Source: a virus
IMG/VR virus record: IMGVR_UViG_3300049491_000850
Location: 31,516-95,515 of that record
Strand: one strand, 5' to 3'
DNA: 64,000 bases
Below are positions 35,465-44,697 of this stretch, piece by piece. Both the position numbers and the translations under genes were made by a program. Under the pieces are notes generated by a model, which searched no databases, was not told the DNA's origin, and saw only the letters and a list, made by a program, of their open reading frames with translations. Within the stretch, counting starts at the first letter, position 1; each line of letters begins with the position of its first letter.

Positions 35465-36079
35465 ATGTACAATCCCGAAGAATATTGGAAAAAAGAATTA
35501 GGTGGTGGTGATAGCTGGAAAAACCATGCTCGAACATCACCTGCGTTAAGAAAATCAATCGATAGAACAAGAACATTGATCGTTCCTGAAATGCTTAAAC
35601 GCAAAAAAGGAAATGGTGGTGTACTTGATGCTGGTTGTGGTTCTGGTTACGCAATAAAAACATTTCAGGAGTCAGGTGCTTGGGACAAATACTACGGGGT
35701 AGATTTTCAACAACATCGAATTGACTTTTGTAAGGAAACATACGGCATGAGTGACATAGAGTTCCATTGCACGAACTTAAACACTCTGCCGATACCCGAC
35801 AAATCGATTGCATCAATATATACTGGTGCGGTTTTAATGCATATACCCATTGAAAATAAAATCAAAGTAATTCAAGAGTTCAAAAGAATACTTACTGATG
35901 ATGGTTTTTACTTTGGTCATGAGGTTATTAGTAATGCTCATGAAATTGAAGATGGTGGAGCACACGTAATCAATACTAATTTGAATTGGTTGAAAAAACA
36001 ATTTGATCCATTTGATGTCGAAGTGGTGACTTTACATTACGATGATTACGATTTCCAAATAATTTACGCACACAAATGA
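35465..36079 (+). CDS. Class I SAM-dependent methyltransferase, 204 aa
   Basis: Canonical Methyltransf_11/25 features: GGVLDAGCGSGYAIKTFQES (motif I, about 51-70), YYGVDFQQHRIDFCKE (motif II), IEFHCTNLNTLPIPDKSIAS (motif III) and VLMHIP. Probably methylates a sugar or lipid carrier made by the cassette. Six bases separate it from the previous gene, and it overlaps the next by four (ATGA). Confidence 0.88.
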   Translation: MYNPEEYWKKELGGGDSWKNHARTSPALRKSIDRTRTLIVPEMLKRKKGNGGVLDAGCGSGYAIKTFQESGAWDKYYGVDFQQHRIDFCKETYGMSDIEFHCTNLNTLPIPDKSIASIYTGAVLMHIPIENKIKVIQEFKRILTDDGFYFGHEVISNAHEIEDGGAHVINTNLNWLKKQFDPFDVEVVTLHYDDYDFQIIYAHK

Positions 36080-37041
36080 AAATAGCTTTTCACTGTAACC
36101 AATTATCATTACGTGGCACGGAAGTGGCAATGTTTGATTACGCTCACTTTAATGAAAACATATTGGGTAATGAAAGTATTGTGCTTGCAAAGAATCCTGA
36201 GATATGGATGTACTCCGATAAGCCAGCGATTGAAAAATTTAAGAAAAGATTCAAGGTTTGCTTCTACGATACTGCAAGTGACATCGAAAAAATATTGGAC
36301 GATAATAATATCGATGTTTTTTATGCACAAAAGGCAGGATTTGCGGATGGAGTTGTTTCAACAAAAAGAAAAACAGTAATCCATGCTGTATTTCAACAGT
36401 ATGAACCACATGGTGATGTGTATGCATTCATTTCTGAATGGTTATCGAATCTATATGGAAAGAAACACGACTTTGTACCGTATATTGTTGACTTACCTGA
36501 TCATGACAAGGACATGAGAGAGGAATTGGGGATACCGTCAGATGCTTACGTCTTTGGAAGACATGGGGGATACGAAACTTTCGATATTCCGTTTGTAAAG
36601 GACTTCATAAGACAATTTGTAAATAGAGTCGATAATTTTTAATTATTATTTATTAATAACGAGAAGTTTATTGATCATCCACGAGTTATTTTTCTTGAAC
36701 CGACTGCTGATCTAATTAAAAAGACTGAATTTATTAACACATGTACTGCAATGTTACATGCGAGATTTAAAGGAGAAACATTTGGACTTGCAGTTGCTGA
36801 ATTCTCGTTGAGAAATAAACCTGTAATCACTTATGCTGGTTCTCATGATAGAGCACATGAGATGATGCTTGAAAGAGATGCATTTTACTATAAAAATCCG
36901 ACTGAACTAAATTTGATCTTTCATAATCTTGAACAATATTTTGGAAAACAGAATTTATCTCGTGATTGGAATAAGTATCGTAATTATTCACCGGAGAAGG
37001 TGATGGAAAAATTTAAAAAAGTGTTTTTAGATGGCAAGTAA
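36076..37041 (+). pseudogene. GT4-like glycosyltransferase interrupted by one in-frame TAA
   Basis: One reading frame runs from the ATG at 36076 to the stop at 37041, broken only by TAA at 36640-36642 (codon 189). The first part starts like a GT-B enzyme (KIAFHCNQLSLRGTEVAMFD). After the stop, the frame continues with LLFINNEKF, VIFLEP, then HARFKGETFGLAVAEFSLRN, the donor-binding E-x7-E motif of GT4 transferases. Both halves are therefore one gene. A Tyr codon changed to TAA is the simplest explanation; sequencing error or readthrough are alternatives. The second half alone could restart at 36751 but would lack the acceptor domain. Confidence 0.75.
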
Positions 37042-37879
37042 TATAAACAGTCCCTTGGATAAGAAATATGTATTTCCACCACCCGGAATAATGAACAAAG
37101 CAGTAGCTAAATTTGCAACTCATGTGGTTTTGTTTGGACAAGACAAATGGATAATGAGAAATCTTATGAACGCGTATCCACACGTTGAAAAGATTTATGT
37201 TGCGTACAGTGAGAAACCTTGGAACTACAATCCAAATGCACGTAATCAATATAAGAATTCGTTTGATATTAATCTCATTCGTAATTCTGAGTTTGCTGAT
37301 AAGGTTGTTATTATTGAAGGTGTATGGGACACAGAAGAACAACAACGTAATGCATGTGCAGAACAAGCAGCAAAGGATGGGATGGATTATCTAATCATCC
37401 ACGATGCGGATGAATTCTATTTTGATAAAGACTTTAGAAATTTGAAAAAAGTGATTGAAGAGAATCCTGATTTCGATTACTATAAAGTAGCGTGGCATTG
37501 TTTCTGGAAAAGTTTTAATTATGTTTTACTTGATGCGCAGGGAGATGATATTACTGGCTATCCTGAGTTCTGTATTAATCTAAAAAAGGGTGTGAGATTC
37601 GCTTCAAAGAGAAGACCGAATAGACCATACCATAAAATAATTACGAAGGATAATGGCGTATGTTATCATGGTTCCTATGTCTTGACAAACGAAGAATTAC
37701 TTGAAAAGATCAATACTTGGGGTCATACGAACGACTTCAATAAGGATCAGTGGTATAAGGAAAAATGGTTAAAATGGACAGAGGAAAGTACTGATCTTCA
37801 TCTAGTTAGTCCTAGTGCATGGTCAAAAGCAAAACGCTTTACAGGTGAACTTCCAGAGGTAATTGCTAATATGAAATAA
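37031..37879 (+). CDS. Glycosyltransferase-like protein (GT-A), 282 aa
   Basis: The N-terminal half holds HVVLFGQDKWIMRNLMNAY and YLIIHDADEFYFDKDFRNLK (about 116-135), with D-A-D-E as the metal site, as in GT92/GT2-related enzymes. The C-terminal part keeps KIITKDNGVCYHGSYVLTNE, with a His that often follows in this family. It overlaps the broken GT4 gene by 11 bases. The acceptor is unknown. Confidence 0.72.
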   Translation: MASNINSPLDKKYVFPPPGIMNKAVAKFATHVVLFGQDKWIMRNLMNAYPHVEKIYVAYSEKPWNYNPNARNQYKNSFDINLIRNSEFADKVVIIEGVWDTEEQQRNACAEQAAKDGMDYLIIHDADEFYFDKDFRNLKKVIEENPDFDYYKVAWHCFWKSFNYVLLDAQGDDITGYPEFCINLKKGVRFASKRRPNRPYHKIITKDNGVCYHGSYVLTNEELLEKINTWGHTNDFNKDQWYKEKWLKWTEESTDLHLVSPSAWSKAKRFTGELPEVIANMK

Positions 37880-37898
37880 AAGAACTAAAATTGCGATA

Positions 37899-38924
37899 AT
37901 GATATTGATTGTCTTTGGTACTAGACCAGAATTCCTAAAAGTAAAACCTTTAATCGAAACTCTTTCTAAATTAAACTTAGAGTTCTACACTGTGTTTACA
38001 TCACAACATAAAGATATTGTGCCAAAGGATTTTCCTGTTGGCTTGAGATTACCTGATATTGAGGCGGGTGGAAATAGACTTTCATCTGTGTTGGCACAGA
38101 CAGTATATAATTTATCAGAAGTTCTTGATAAGAACGACCAAATAAAATATGTACTTGTACAAGGTGACACGACTACAGCACTGGCTGGTGCACTTGCTGC
38201 TATAAATGCACAGAGAAAAGTAATTCATCTTGAGGCAGGATTGAGAACGTATGATTACGAGAATCCATATCCAGAAGAATTTAATCGTCAGTTGATTTCA
38301 AAATTAACCGACATACATCTTTGTCCAACAAAAGAAAATTATGATAATCTTATTTCTGAAAAGGGAGTTGAAGGTAAAAAATTTATTGTAGGAAATACGA
38401 TTCTCGATTCACTGGTTCCTTTAAAGGGAAAGGTTGAATATGGAAATACTATTTTGGTTACGTTACATAGAAGAGAGAATCACGATAAGATTGATGTGTG
38501 GTTTCGTGAGATCAATCGTCTTGCAAAGATTTATGAAGATTATAAATTCATTCTTCCTCTTCATCCAAATCCAAATGTTCAGAAACATAAGGACATATTA
38601 ACACATGTTGAGGTTGTTCCACCGATGGAACATAAAGATTTTCTTGAAAAATTGGTTAAGTGTCGTATGGTGATCAGTGATAGCGGTGGTATTCAAGAAG
38701 AATGCTCATTCTTTAAAAAGAAGGTAATAGTATGTCGAAAAATAACGGAAAGACCTGAATCCGTGGGCACTACAAGTATTTTGTGTGCCGATCCAGAAAA
38801 ACTCGTATCTTTGTTCACATTAAACAATTACAAGTTCGATGTAACCGAATTTGACTGCCCTTACGGTGACGGAACTGCAACAACACAAATCATAGATATT
38901 TTTCAACGTGAAATCTATAGCTAA
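37899..38924 (+). CDS. wecB: UDP-N-acetylglucosamine 2-epimerase (non-hydrolysing), 341 aa
   Basis: Converts UDP-GlcNAc to UDP-ManNAc, a donor for enterobacterial-type antigens and capsules. Family motifs: FGTRPEFLKVKPLIETL at the start, VLVQGDTTTALAGALAA, VIHLEAGLRTYD, PEEFNRQLISKLTDI, VTLHRRENHDK, PLHPNP and VISDSGGIQEECSFFKKKVI. It is slightly shorter than the usual ~370 aa. As the only clear nucleotide-sugar enzyme in the cassette, it suggests that the transferases attach a ManNAc-derived sugar, which is inference. Confidence 0.93.
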   Translation: MILIVFGTRPEFLKVKPLIETLSKLNLEFYTVFTSQHKDIVPKDFPVGLRLPDIEAGGNRLSSVLAQTVYNLSEVLDKNDQIKYVLVQGDTTTALAGALAAINAQRKVIHLEAGLRTYDYENPYPEEFNRQLISKLTDIHLCPTKENYDNLISEKGVEGKKFIVGNTILDSLVPLKGKVEYGNTILVTLHRRENHDKIDVWFREINRLAKIYEDYKFILPLHPNPNVQKHKDILTHVEVVPPMEHKDFLEKLVKCRMVISDSGGIQEECSFFKKKVIVCRKITERPESVGTTSILCADPEKLVSLFTLNNYKFDVTEFDCPYGDGTATTQIIDIFQREIYS

Positions 38925-39567
38925 CATAATTTACGAACAAGAACTAAGCAACTATTCGAAGGTTGAATGGGTGAATTATGTTCATTATAATCATCCATCA
39001 ATGCAAATTCATCTTCATTGTGATTTGACATTGCCAACCCTTGTGATTGGATGGAATTTATTCAAAACAAAGTTTCCACATTTAAAACCAAATATTCTTA
39101 CCAAAGAATATGGTAGAATTCGTTGGGAGTTTAGCATGGAAGAAAGAATCACGGATCACTTCAATGGTATCGCAAACTTCATGAAAGTTTCTCCACGACA
39201 GTACGTTGAAAGCTACAAGTATAAAAATATTGATCCAGTTAGAGATAATCTTCTCGATGAAGATGAATTGATAAAACATCTGATTGTTTTTTCAAATCTC
39301 TTTAGTTCGAATGCCTATCAATATAAGGATGAAATGATCTATCTATATTCTCGTACAACCTTTGAAATTACGGGGTTGCATTTGAACGCATATAGGTATT
39401 TTGGTTTTGATACTGAAAAGATTACCAACTATATTTTCGACCGTGTTCGTCAGAGTTCAAAAAACATAGCCACACTGGACACGGATGGTCTCGTTTATCA
39501 GTCATTTTACAAGCAATTCCCCGAATTTGACCAATTAAAGCGTTCTATCGTGCTTTTTTTATCGTAG
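38908..39567 (+). CDS. Hypothetical protein at end of sugar cassette, 219 aa
   Basis: Helix-rich soluble protein with many aromatic residues (NYVHYNHPSMQIHLHCD near the start). No family recognised. A GTG start inside the end of the epimerase gene (17-base overlap) places it in the same transcript. It is the last gene before a new TATTTATA unit, and could be a cassette-specific enzyme or unrelated. Confidence 0.6.
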   Translation: MKSIANIIYEQELSNYSKVEWVNYVHYNHPSMQIHLHCDLTLPTLVIGWNLFKTKFPHLKPNILTKEYGRIRWEFSMEERITDHFNGIANFMKVSPRQYVESYKYKNIDPVRDNLLDEDELIKHLIVFSNLFSSNAYQYKDEMIYLYSRTTFEITGLHLNAYRYFGFDTEKITNYIFDRVRQSSKNIATLDTDGLVYQSFYKQFPEFDQLKRSIVLFLS

Positions 39568-39572
39568 TTCTG

Positions 39573-39580
39573 TATTTATA
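39573..39580 (+). promoter_or_regulatory. Putative late promoter box TATTTATA
   Basis: TGTATTTATA ends 15 bases before the small gene at 39596 and begins a new transcription unit after the sugar cassette. Confidence 0.55.
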
Positions 39581-39595
39581 AGAAACTTCGGTAAC

Positions 39596-39763
39596 ATGAG
39601 TAACAAAAAGCAAACAGCCATTGATCGTTTTCTTAATAGCGAACCTGTCGGACAAACAAAACAACGTAAAGTTGTTCTTGATTCAAGAGAAGGTTTGATT
39701 GAAAGAATCGACAAAATCCTTGTAACAAAGGAAGGCAAACAATTATTGAGAGAACAGTATTAA
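39596..39763 (+). CDS. Small hypothetical protein, 55 aa
   Basis: Starts MSNKKQTAIDRFLNSEP and ends in a basic helical segment (ERIDKILVTKEGKQLLREQY). It lies between a TATTTATA box and the 249-aa late gene, 15 bases before the latter, and its sequence reads like a real soluble peptide. No family recognised. Confidence 0.6.
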   Translation: MSNKKQTAIDRFLNSEPVGQTKQRKVVLDSREGLIERIDKILVTKEGKQLLREQY

Positions 39764-39778
39764 TCGGTTGAACGGTAT

Positions 39779-40528
39779 ATGAGTCACAAAAAATCATTAA
39801 GAGAGCATCTTGAGCGTATGAAGTATGTCTCTGGTTATGCAATTAACGAAACTCCAAAATACAAGTCGTTGGTTGGTGGTTCTGAATTTGACACTTTACC
39901 TGAATACTTGAAAGAAGCACCGTCAGGTGGAACAGGAGCACCAGACGCTGGTCTTCCTCCACTACCTGATGCAACTGCTGGCGCACCCGCACCAGACGCT
40001 TCGGGAGCACCTGCTGGTGCAATGCCAGCAGCACCACCAGATGCAGCACCAGTGAACGGTACAGGCGCACCCACACCTCCACCGGAGAATGTGAACGTAG
40101 ACATTTCGACAACAGCACCTGCGGAACAACCACCTTCTGAGCAACCTATGCCAGAACCAGTGGAAACTCCTGAGATGTTGCAAAAGAAAGCAATGGAACT
40201 TCAATTGGATGCACTTAAAAAGATGTCATTTAAGATTGACGATTTAGGTAGTGCGGTTGATAGTTTAAACCAAAGAATGGAAATCTATTCCGATGAAGTC
40301 GAAGAAGTTAGAGAACCTAGCGACATGGAAAAATTCGAGAATAGAAAAATCGATAGCAGTCCCTATTATTATAACTTGAACGATTTGTGGAAAGGCGACA
40401 ACTTTAAAGCAAGAATGGATCAGTTTTCTAAAGGGTATGTAAAAACCGAAGACGGTTATGTAGCTGATTTCGATGATCTTCCTAAACTAGCACCACACGA
40501 AGTAAAAGCAAGTTTTGACGATTTTTAA
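39779..40528 (+). CDS. Putative internal virion protein with shared N-terminal tag, 249 aa
   Basis: Residues 5-20 (KSLREHLERMKYVSGY) match the N-terminus of the 265-aa protein at 2380. A long Ala/Pro/Gly-rich low-complexity linker follows (about 47-135), then helices (MLQKKAMELQLDALKKMSFK) and an acidic C-terminus with DDLPKLAPHEVKASFDDF. The tag-plus-linker layout suggests targeting to the same virion compartment, perhaps the head interior, but this is unproven. It is in the late unit starting at 39573. Confidence 0.65.
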   Translation: MSHKKSLREHLERMKYVSGYAINETPKYKSLVGGSEFDTLPEYLKEAPSGGTGAPDAGLPPLPDATAGAPAPDASGAPAGAMPAAPPDAAPVNGTGAPTPPPENVNVDISTTAPAEQPPSEQPMPEPVETPEMLQKKAMELQLDALKKMSFKIDDLGSAVDSLNQRMEIYSDEVEEVREPSDMEKFENRKIDSSPYYYNLNDLWKGDNFKARMDQFSKGYVKTEDGYVADFDDLPKLAPHEVKASFDDF

Positions 40529-40576
40529 CATCGCCCAAAGGGTGAAGGTTCTGGTCTGACGATACCGTATTCGTCC

Positions 40577-40602
40577 AACGCATCTACGGGATGCGTTTTT
40601 TA
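40577..40602 (+). terminator. Intrinsic terminator
   Basis: AACGCATC (40577-40584) pairs with GATGCGTT (40590-40597), followed by Ts; it ends the transcript of the 249-aa gene. Confidence 0.85.
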
Positions 40603-40683
40603 ATATTAACAGAATAGGAGTGTATCAGACTACGGTTATTTTACATTCTGCTAATACTGCCAAAATTGGAGTAATTAGTTTCG

Positions 40684-40725
40684 AGGCACGATATGACAAG
40701 TTTTGTATCGTGCCTTGCGTTTTTC
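40684..40725 (+). terminator. Second intrinsic terminator
   Basis: AGGCACGATA (40684-40693) is perfectly complementary to TATCGTGCCT (40706-40715), followed by TGCGTTTTT. Two terminators in 150 bases strongly insulate the next promoter. The bases between them hold no gene that I can support. Confidence 0.8.
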
Positions 40726-40729
40726 CAAG

Positions 40730-40737
40730 TATTTATA
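40730..40737 (+). promoter_or_regulatory. Putative late promoter box TATTTATA
   Basis: AAGTATTTATA directly after the second terminator, ending 13 bases before the GTG start at 40751. Confidence 0.55.
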
Positions 40738-40750
40738 GAAAAAATAAGCG

Positions 40751-42151
40751 GTGTCAGTATACAGATCATATTTCCAGAAAAACAACACTCTCATTCAGAA
40801 TAATGAGTTGAACGTTTCCCAAAATCCAGTTGGTGAAATCTCATACGGTTCTATGCAAAGAACTGTAAGTAGAATCATTTTCAAAACTGATCTTGAACTG
40901 TTGGCAGAAAAGATTCTTGCCGAAGGTATTGATCCTAATAAGATTGTATCACACACTCTTCATTTTACGAACACGGTTTCTGAGAAACCGAAAGAAGTTG
41001 GCGAATATTCATATTCTCGTGAAATTGAAAGAGCAAGTAGTTTTGACCTTGAATTGTTTACTCTTCTTGAAGATTGGGACGAAGGTCGTGGTTATTTTTT
41101 TAGCTACAACGATGATGAATTAATTCGTGTTCCAAAAGGTGCAAGTAACTGGTATTTTAGACAGACTGCAATTCCTTGGTCTGAGGCTGGTGGATTTACT
41201 ACTGGCACTACAGGTATGACAGGTTCATCCGTGGTCATCGGAACACAACACTTTGAAAAGGGTAATGAAAATATTAATATTGATGTAACAGACTATATAA
41301 ACAGTTTGTTATTTGTAAGTGGAACAACCGACTTTGGTCTTGGATTAAAAATGACTGATCTTCTTGAAGGTCTTCAATTATTAAAGAGAAGAGCAGTTGC
41401 TTTCCATATGAAAAACACCAATACGTTTTACGAACCGTACATTGAGACGGTTATCGAAGACGGTATTTCTGATGATCGTAATTTCTTCATTATGGATAAG
41501 GACAATGAATTGTACTTATATAGTAATGCAGGTGACGTAACGATTTCAGGTGTAACGATTTATGATTTTAACGGAGACGTTTATCAGGTCATTCCAGCAT
41601 CCGGTGTAACCAGAGTAAAAACAGGAATATACAAAGCGACTGTGCAAGTGGACTCTGCTGATTATCCCGATGCGGTTATTTTTAAGGACGTTTGGACTAT
41701 TTTCCAGAACGGAAAAGAAAAAAAGATTTCTTATGATTTCTATTTGGTTAATTCGGAAAGTTTTTATAGTTTTGGTTTGTCTAACAGATTAAACCCCGAT
41801 AACTTTCACTTTTCCTACTTTGGAATAAACTCTGGCGAATCCATCAAAAGAGGAAACAAACGTAGAATCGAAGTCATTATCAAGCAGTTATATAAAAACC
41901 TTGATAGTAATTTACCATTAAATCTTGAGTATCGCTTGTTCATCAAGCAAAGTAACGATGTCGAAATCGACATTATACCTTATACCAAGGTTGACCGCAC
42001 TGTAGCTGGATATGAGTTCACCCTAGATACTTCATGGTTAATTCCACAAGATTATTATTTAGATGTGAAAATTTCTGACGGCACAGTATTTAATAGTAAG
42101 ACACCTATCGGATTCACAATTGTTTCAGATGATGCCTTTACCAAAAGTTAA
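40751..42151 (+). CDS. Unknown virion protein, 466 aa
   Basis: Starts with GTG (MSVYRSYFQKNNTLIQNNEL), 13 bases after a late-promoter box. The protein is mostly beta, with immunoglobulin-like segments in the second half (DVTISGVTIYDFNGDVYQVI and KTGIYKATVQVD). Such strand-rich proteins with a short N-terminal anchor are common among head decoration and neck or tail appendage proteins. No family recognised. Confidence 0.6.
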   Translation: MSVYRSYFQKNNTLIQNNELNVSQNPVGEISYGSMQRTVSRIIFKTDLELLAEKILAEGIDPNKIVSHTLHFTNTVSEKPKEVGEYSYSREIERASSFDLELFTLLEDWDEGRGYFFSYNDDELIRVPKGASNWYFRQTAIPWSEAGGFTTGTTGMTGSSVVIGTQHFEKGNENINIDVTDYINSLLFVSGTTDFGLGLKMTDLLEGLQLLKRRAVAFHMKNTNTFYEPYIETVIEDGISDDRNFFIMDKDNELYLYSNAGDVTISGVTIYDFNGDVYQVIPASGVTRVKTGIYKATVQVDSADYPDAVIFKDVWTIFQNGKEKKISYDFYLVNSESFYSFGLSNRLNPDNFHFSYFGINSGESIKRGNKRRIEVIIKQLYKNLDSNLPLNLEYRLFIKQSNDVEIDIIPYTKVDRTVAGYEFTLDTSWLIPQDYYLDVKISDGTVFNSKTPIGFTIVSDDAFTKS

Positions 42152-42259
42152 AATTTATTTGTTGATTTATTAAAAGTTTGTTGAAAAGTTTTTTGTTGTT
42201 GAGTTTTAGTTTGTAGTAAAAATTGTTGATATAATATAAATTTAAATGTTGATCTATCT

Positions 42260-43480
42260 ATGGAACAAGTAGAAAATGCGGCATTGGAACAAGGTTCTGA
42301 TGCAGAAGCACTTGACAGTCTCTTTAACAAGTATAAAGAACGAGACGAAAAGAAAGGTAAATTTCTTTCAAAAGAAGAATTACTCGCGAAATATTTTAAC
42401 CCGCGCAAGGACACCGAAATTTTTAGAGCGTTACCAAAACGCCAAGGTGAGGAACTAATCGAAGAAGGTTATTTCCACAAAGTCCAAGCAGGTGAGTACA
42501 CGTCAAACACGACTGCTGTATATTGCCCTGCGAAAAATAACCCTAAGACACAAGCTGTTGACAAAGACGGCAAATTAGTTGTTGATCAAAATGGTCAGCC
42601 AACTATGCTTGCACAATATTGTCCTTTGTGTGCTAAGGCTGCTGCTATCAAAGCAAAGCAAAACAAGTCTATCATTGGTAAGAAAGAGAAAGACATTACC
42701 GATCCTGCGGAATTAGCGATCTTTAAGAAGAACAAAGAATTGTTCACTCACTCTAGTAAGTTCGAAGCGAAACTTTATTATATCGTTCGCGGTATTGATA
42801 GAGGCGCAGAAAAAGATGGCGTGAAATTCTGGAGATTCAAACATAACTTCAAGAGCCAAGGTGTTCATGACAAGTTGTGGAAACCAATCATCCAAGCATT
42901 CTACAAGCAAACAGGCAAACTTTACAATGATGTGAAGGAAGGCGTTGATCTTATGATCACTGTTTCTGATAATGAATTTGCTGGAAGAAAGTTCCGCGAT
43001 GTGACTGCAATCACTCCACGTATTCCTCAGTCACCACTTCATACTGATCCGCTTATAGCGAAGCAGTTGTTGGACGACAAGGCAACATGGAGAGAAGTGT
43101 TCAAGCCTAAGAAAGCACCGGGCATTGATGAACTTACGTATTTGAAACTTGCTGCCGAAGAAAGAGCAGTTGGTCAACAATACGACATGCGTAATACACC
43201 GTATTACGATGAAAAAATTAAGAGATGGATTTTCCCAAATCACCCTGATCTTGAAGAAGTAGCCAATACGAAGAATCGTAATTTGGATGCTGATCAATCA
43301 CAGGAGTATGACATCCCGGATGAAGGGTACGTTGCAGCAGCAACATCTGTCGTGAGTCAGAACAATGCTGACATTACTCAAATGAGTACTGCTGCCCCTA
43401 CTGAAACTAAGTCTGAACTTGGTGCGGTAGATTTAGGTTCACCTGCTAGTGCAGGAGCCTATGATGATCTTCCTTTCTAA
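42260..43480 (+). CDS. Single-stranded DNA-binding protein (T4 gp32-like), 406 aa
   Basis: Binds ssDNA during replication and recombination. His73, Cys89, Cys121 and Cys124 (YFHKV ... VYCP ... YCPLC) reproduce the His-Cys3 zinc site of T4 gp32, with larger spacing between the first two Cys. The N-terminus has a basic segment (KYFNPRKDTEIFRALPKRQG). The C-terminus is acidic and ends AYDDLPF, very like the bacterial SSB tip. It is longer than gp32 (301 aa). It is the first gene of the replication block and ends at a terminator. Confidence 0.85.
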   Translation: MEQVENAALEQGSDAEALDSLFNKYKERDEKKGKFLSKEELLAKYFNPRKDTEIFRALPKRQGEELIEEGYFHKVQAGEYTSNTTAVYCPAKNNPKTQAVDKDGKLVVDQNGQPTMLAQYCPLCAKAAAIKAKQNKSIIGKKEKDITDPAELAIFKKNKELFTHSSKFEAKLYYIVRGIDRGAEKDGVKFWRFKHNFKSQGVHDKLWKPIIQAFYKQTGKLYNDVKEGVDLMITVSDNEFAGRKFRDVTAITPRIPQSPLHTDPLIAKQLLDDKATWREVFKPKKAPGIDELTYLKLAAEERAVGQQYDMRNTPYYDEKIKRWIFPNHPDLEEVANTKNRNLDADQSQEYDIPDEGYVAAATSVVSQNNADITQMSTAAPTETKSELGAVDLGSPASAGAYDDLPF

Positions 43481-43504
43481 GACAAAGCAAAGATCATGAT
43501 TAAG

Positions 43505-43532
43505 GAGAAGCGATTTAGTTCGCTTCTCTTTT
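43505..43532 (+). terminator. Intrinsic terminator after SSB gene
   Basis: GAGAAGCGA (43505-43513) pairs with TCGCTTCTC (43520-43528), followed by TTTT. It allows abundant SSB mRNA independent of the next gene. Confidence 0.85.
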
Positions 43533-43559
43533 AATAACCTTATTCCAATACTTTATGGG

Positions 43560-44654
43560 ATGCCAGAATTACCAAAAAAATTACCAATACAGAAGAAGTC
43601 TTTTTCATTAGACGACTTCAAGAAAAAAACAGGCAGCATTGATGTGCCTGATAAGAAAACAGAATTCATACCGCTATCTTCTGCCTTCAAAAAAGGAACA
43701 GGATTACCGGGAATACCGAAAGGTTATACAACATTATTCAGAGGTTTTTCAAACACTGGAAAATCAACTGCATTGTGTGAAACATTAGTAGCTGCTCAAA
43801 AGCTAGGAATACTTCCAATTATCATTGATACAGAAAACAACCTTGGACGTGAACGTTTGAAGGCAATGGGTTTTGATTGGGATGGTGGATTTTATATTGA
43901 GATCGATAACGAATTTTTATTAGAGAAATTCGGTAAAGCTAAAGAACCAAAGAAGATGGAAGCATCTATTGAAGATTTAGCTGATGCAATTCACTTCTAT
44001 CTTGATAAGCAAGAATCAGGTGAACTACCATTCGATATTTTATTTGCGATTGACTCGTTAGGTACATTAGATTGTGACATGACAGTAAGAGCGAAGTTAA
44101 ATGAGACTGGTCAGAACAACATGTGGAATGCTGGTGCGTTCGAAAGAGCGTTCAAATCAATTTTGAATTACCGTATTCCTAATTCTCGTAAAACAACGAA
44201 GCAATACACAAACACTTTGATTGGTGTTCAGAAGATTTGGTTAGAATCCAATCCTGTTGGTCAACCAACGGTGAGACACAAAGGTGGTGATGCATTCTTA
44301 TTTGGTGCGAGATTGATTATCCATCACGGTGGAAAGAAAAGCCAAGGTATCAAATACATTAGTGCGATCTCTAAGGGAACTGAAATCTCTTTTGGTATTC
44401 AAACCAATATTGAATCAGTGAAGACTCAAATTGATGGCGACTATGGTGGTATATCGATCCAAGGTGACATTATTTCAACTCCGCATGGTTTCATTGGCAC
44501 ATCGCCAGAAGAGATCGCTGAGTATAAGAAGAATCACTTATCTTATTTCAGAGATAAGTTAGGTTCCGACTTGAAAGAGAGTGACATCGAAACCAAAGTA
44601 GATATTTCTGCTATGGACGATGATGAAGCAAAAGCAATTTTTAACGAAATGTAA
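43560..44654 (+). CDS. uvsX: RecA/UvsX-like recombinase, 364 aa
   Basis: Strand-exchange ATPase for recombination-dependent replication. Walker A GFSNTGKST (residues 62-70), the catalytic Glu in IIIDTENN (Glu92) and Walker B ILFAIDSL (Asp165) are in RecA order; NRRK-type loops are replaced by QYTNTLIGVQKIW. The C-terminus is acidic (AMDDDEAKAIFNEM), as is common in RecA family proteins. Size is close to T4 UvsX (391 aa). It sits between SSB and the exonuclease and is followed by a strong terminator. Confidence 0.9.
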   Translation: MPELPKKLPIQKKSFSLDDFKKKTGSIDVPDKKTEFIPLSSAFKKGTGLPGIPKGYTTLFRGFSNTGKSTALCETLVAAQKLGILPIIIDTENNLGRERLKAMGFDWDGGFYIEIDNEFLLEKFGKAKEPKKMEASIEDLADAIHFYLDKQESGELPFDILFAIDSLGTLDCDMTVRAKLNETGQNNMWNAGAFERAFKSILNYRIPNSRKTTKQYTNTLIGVQKIWLESNPVGQPTVRHKGGDAFLFGARLIIHHGGKKSQGIKYISAISKGTEISFGIQTNIESVKTQIDGDYGGISIQGDIISTPHGFIGTSPEEIAEYKKNHLSYFRDKLGSDLKESDIETKVDISAMDDDEAKAIFNEM

Positions 44655-44660
44655 TTTTTT

Positions 44661-44692
44661 CCGGGGCGTGAGCAATTGCGTCCCGGTTTTTT
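44661..44692 (+). terminator. Intrinsic terminator after recombinase gene
   Basis: CCGGGGCG (44661-44668) pairs with CGTCCCGG (44679-44686) with one G-T pair, followed by six Ts. Confidence 0.88.
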
Positions 44693-44697
44693 AACTT

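Noticed and set aside
39835-40204. Several antisense frames opposite the Ala/Pro-rich linker
   Set aside because: Low-complexity GC-richer DNA lacks stop codons on all frames; the products are repetitive and unconvincing.
40620-40811. 63-codon plus-strand frame before the 466-aa gene
   Set aside because: It runs through a strong terminator and the late promoter box and overlaps the better-supported gene at 40751 in another frame.
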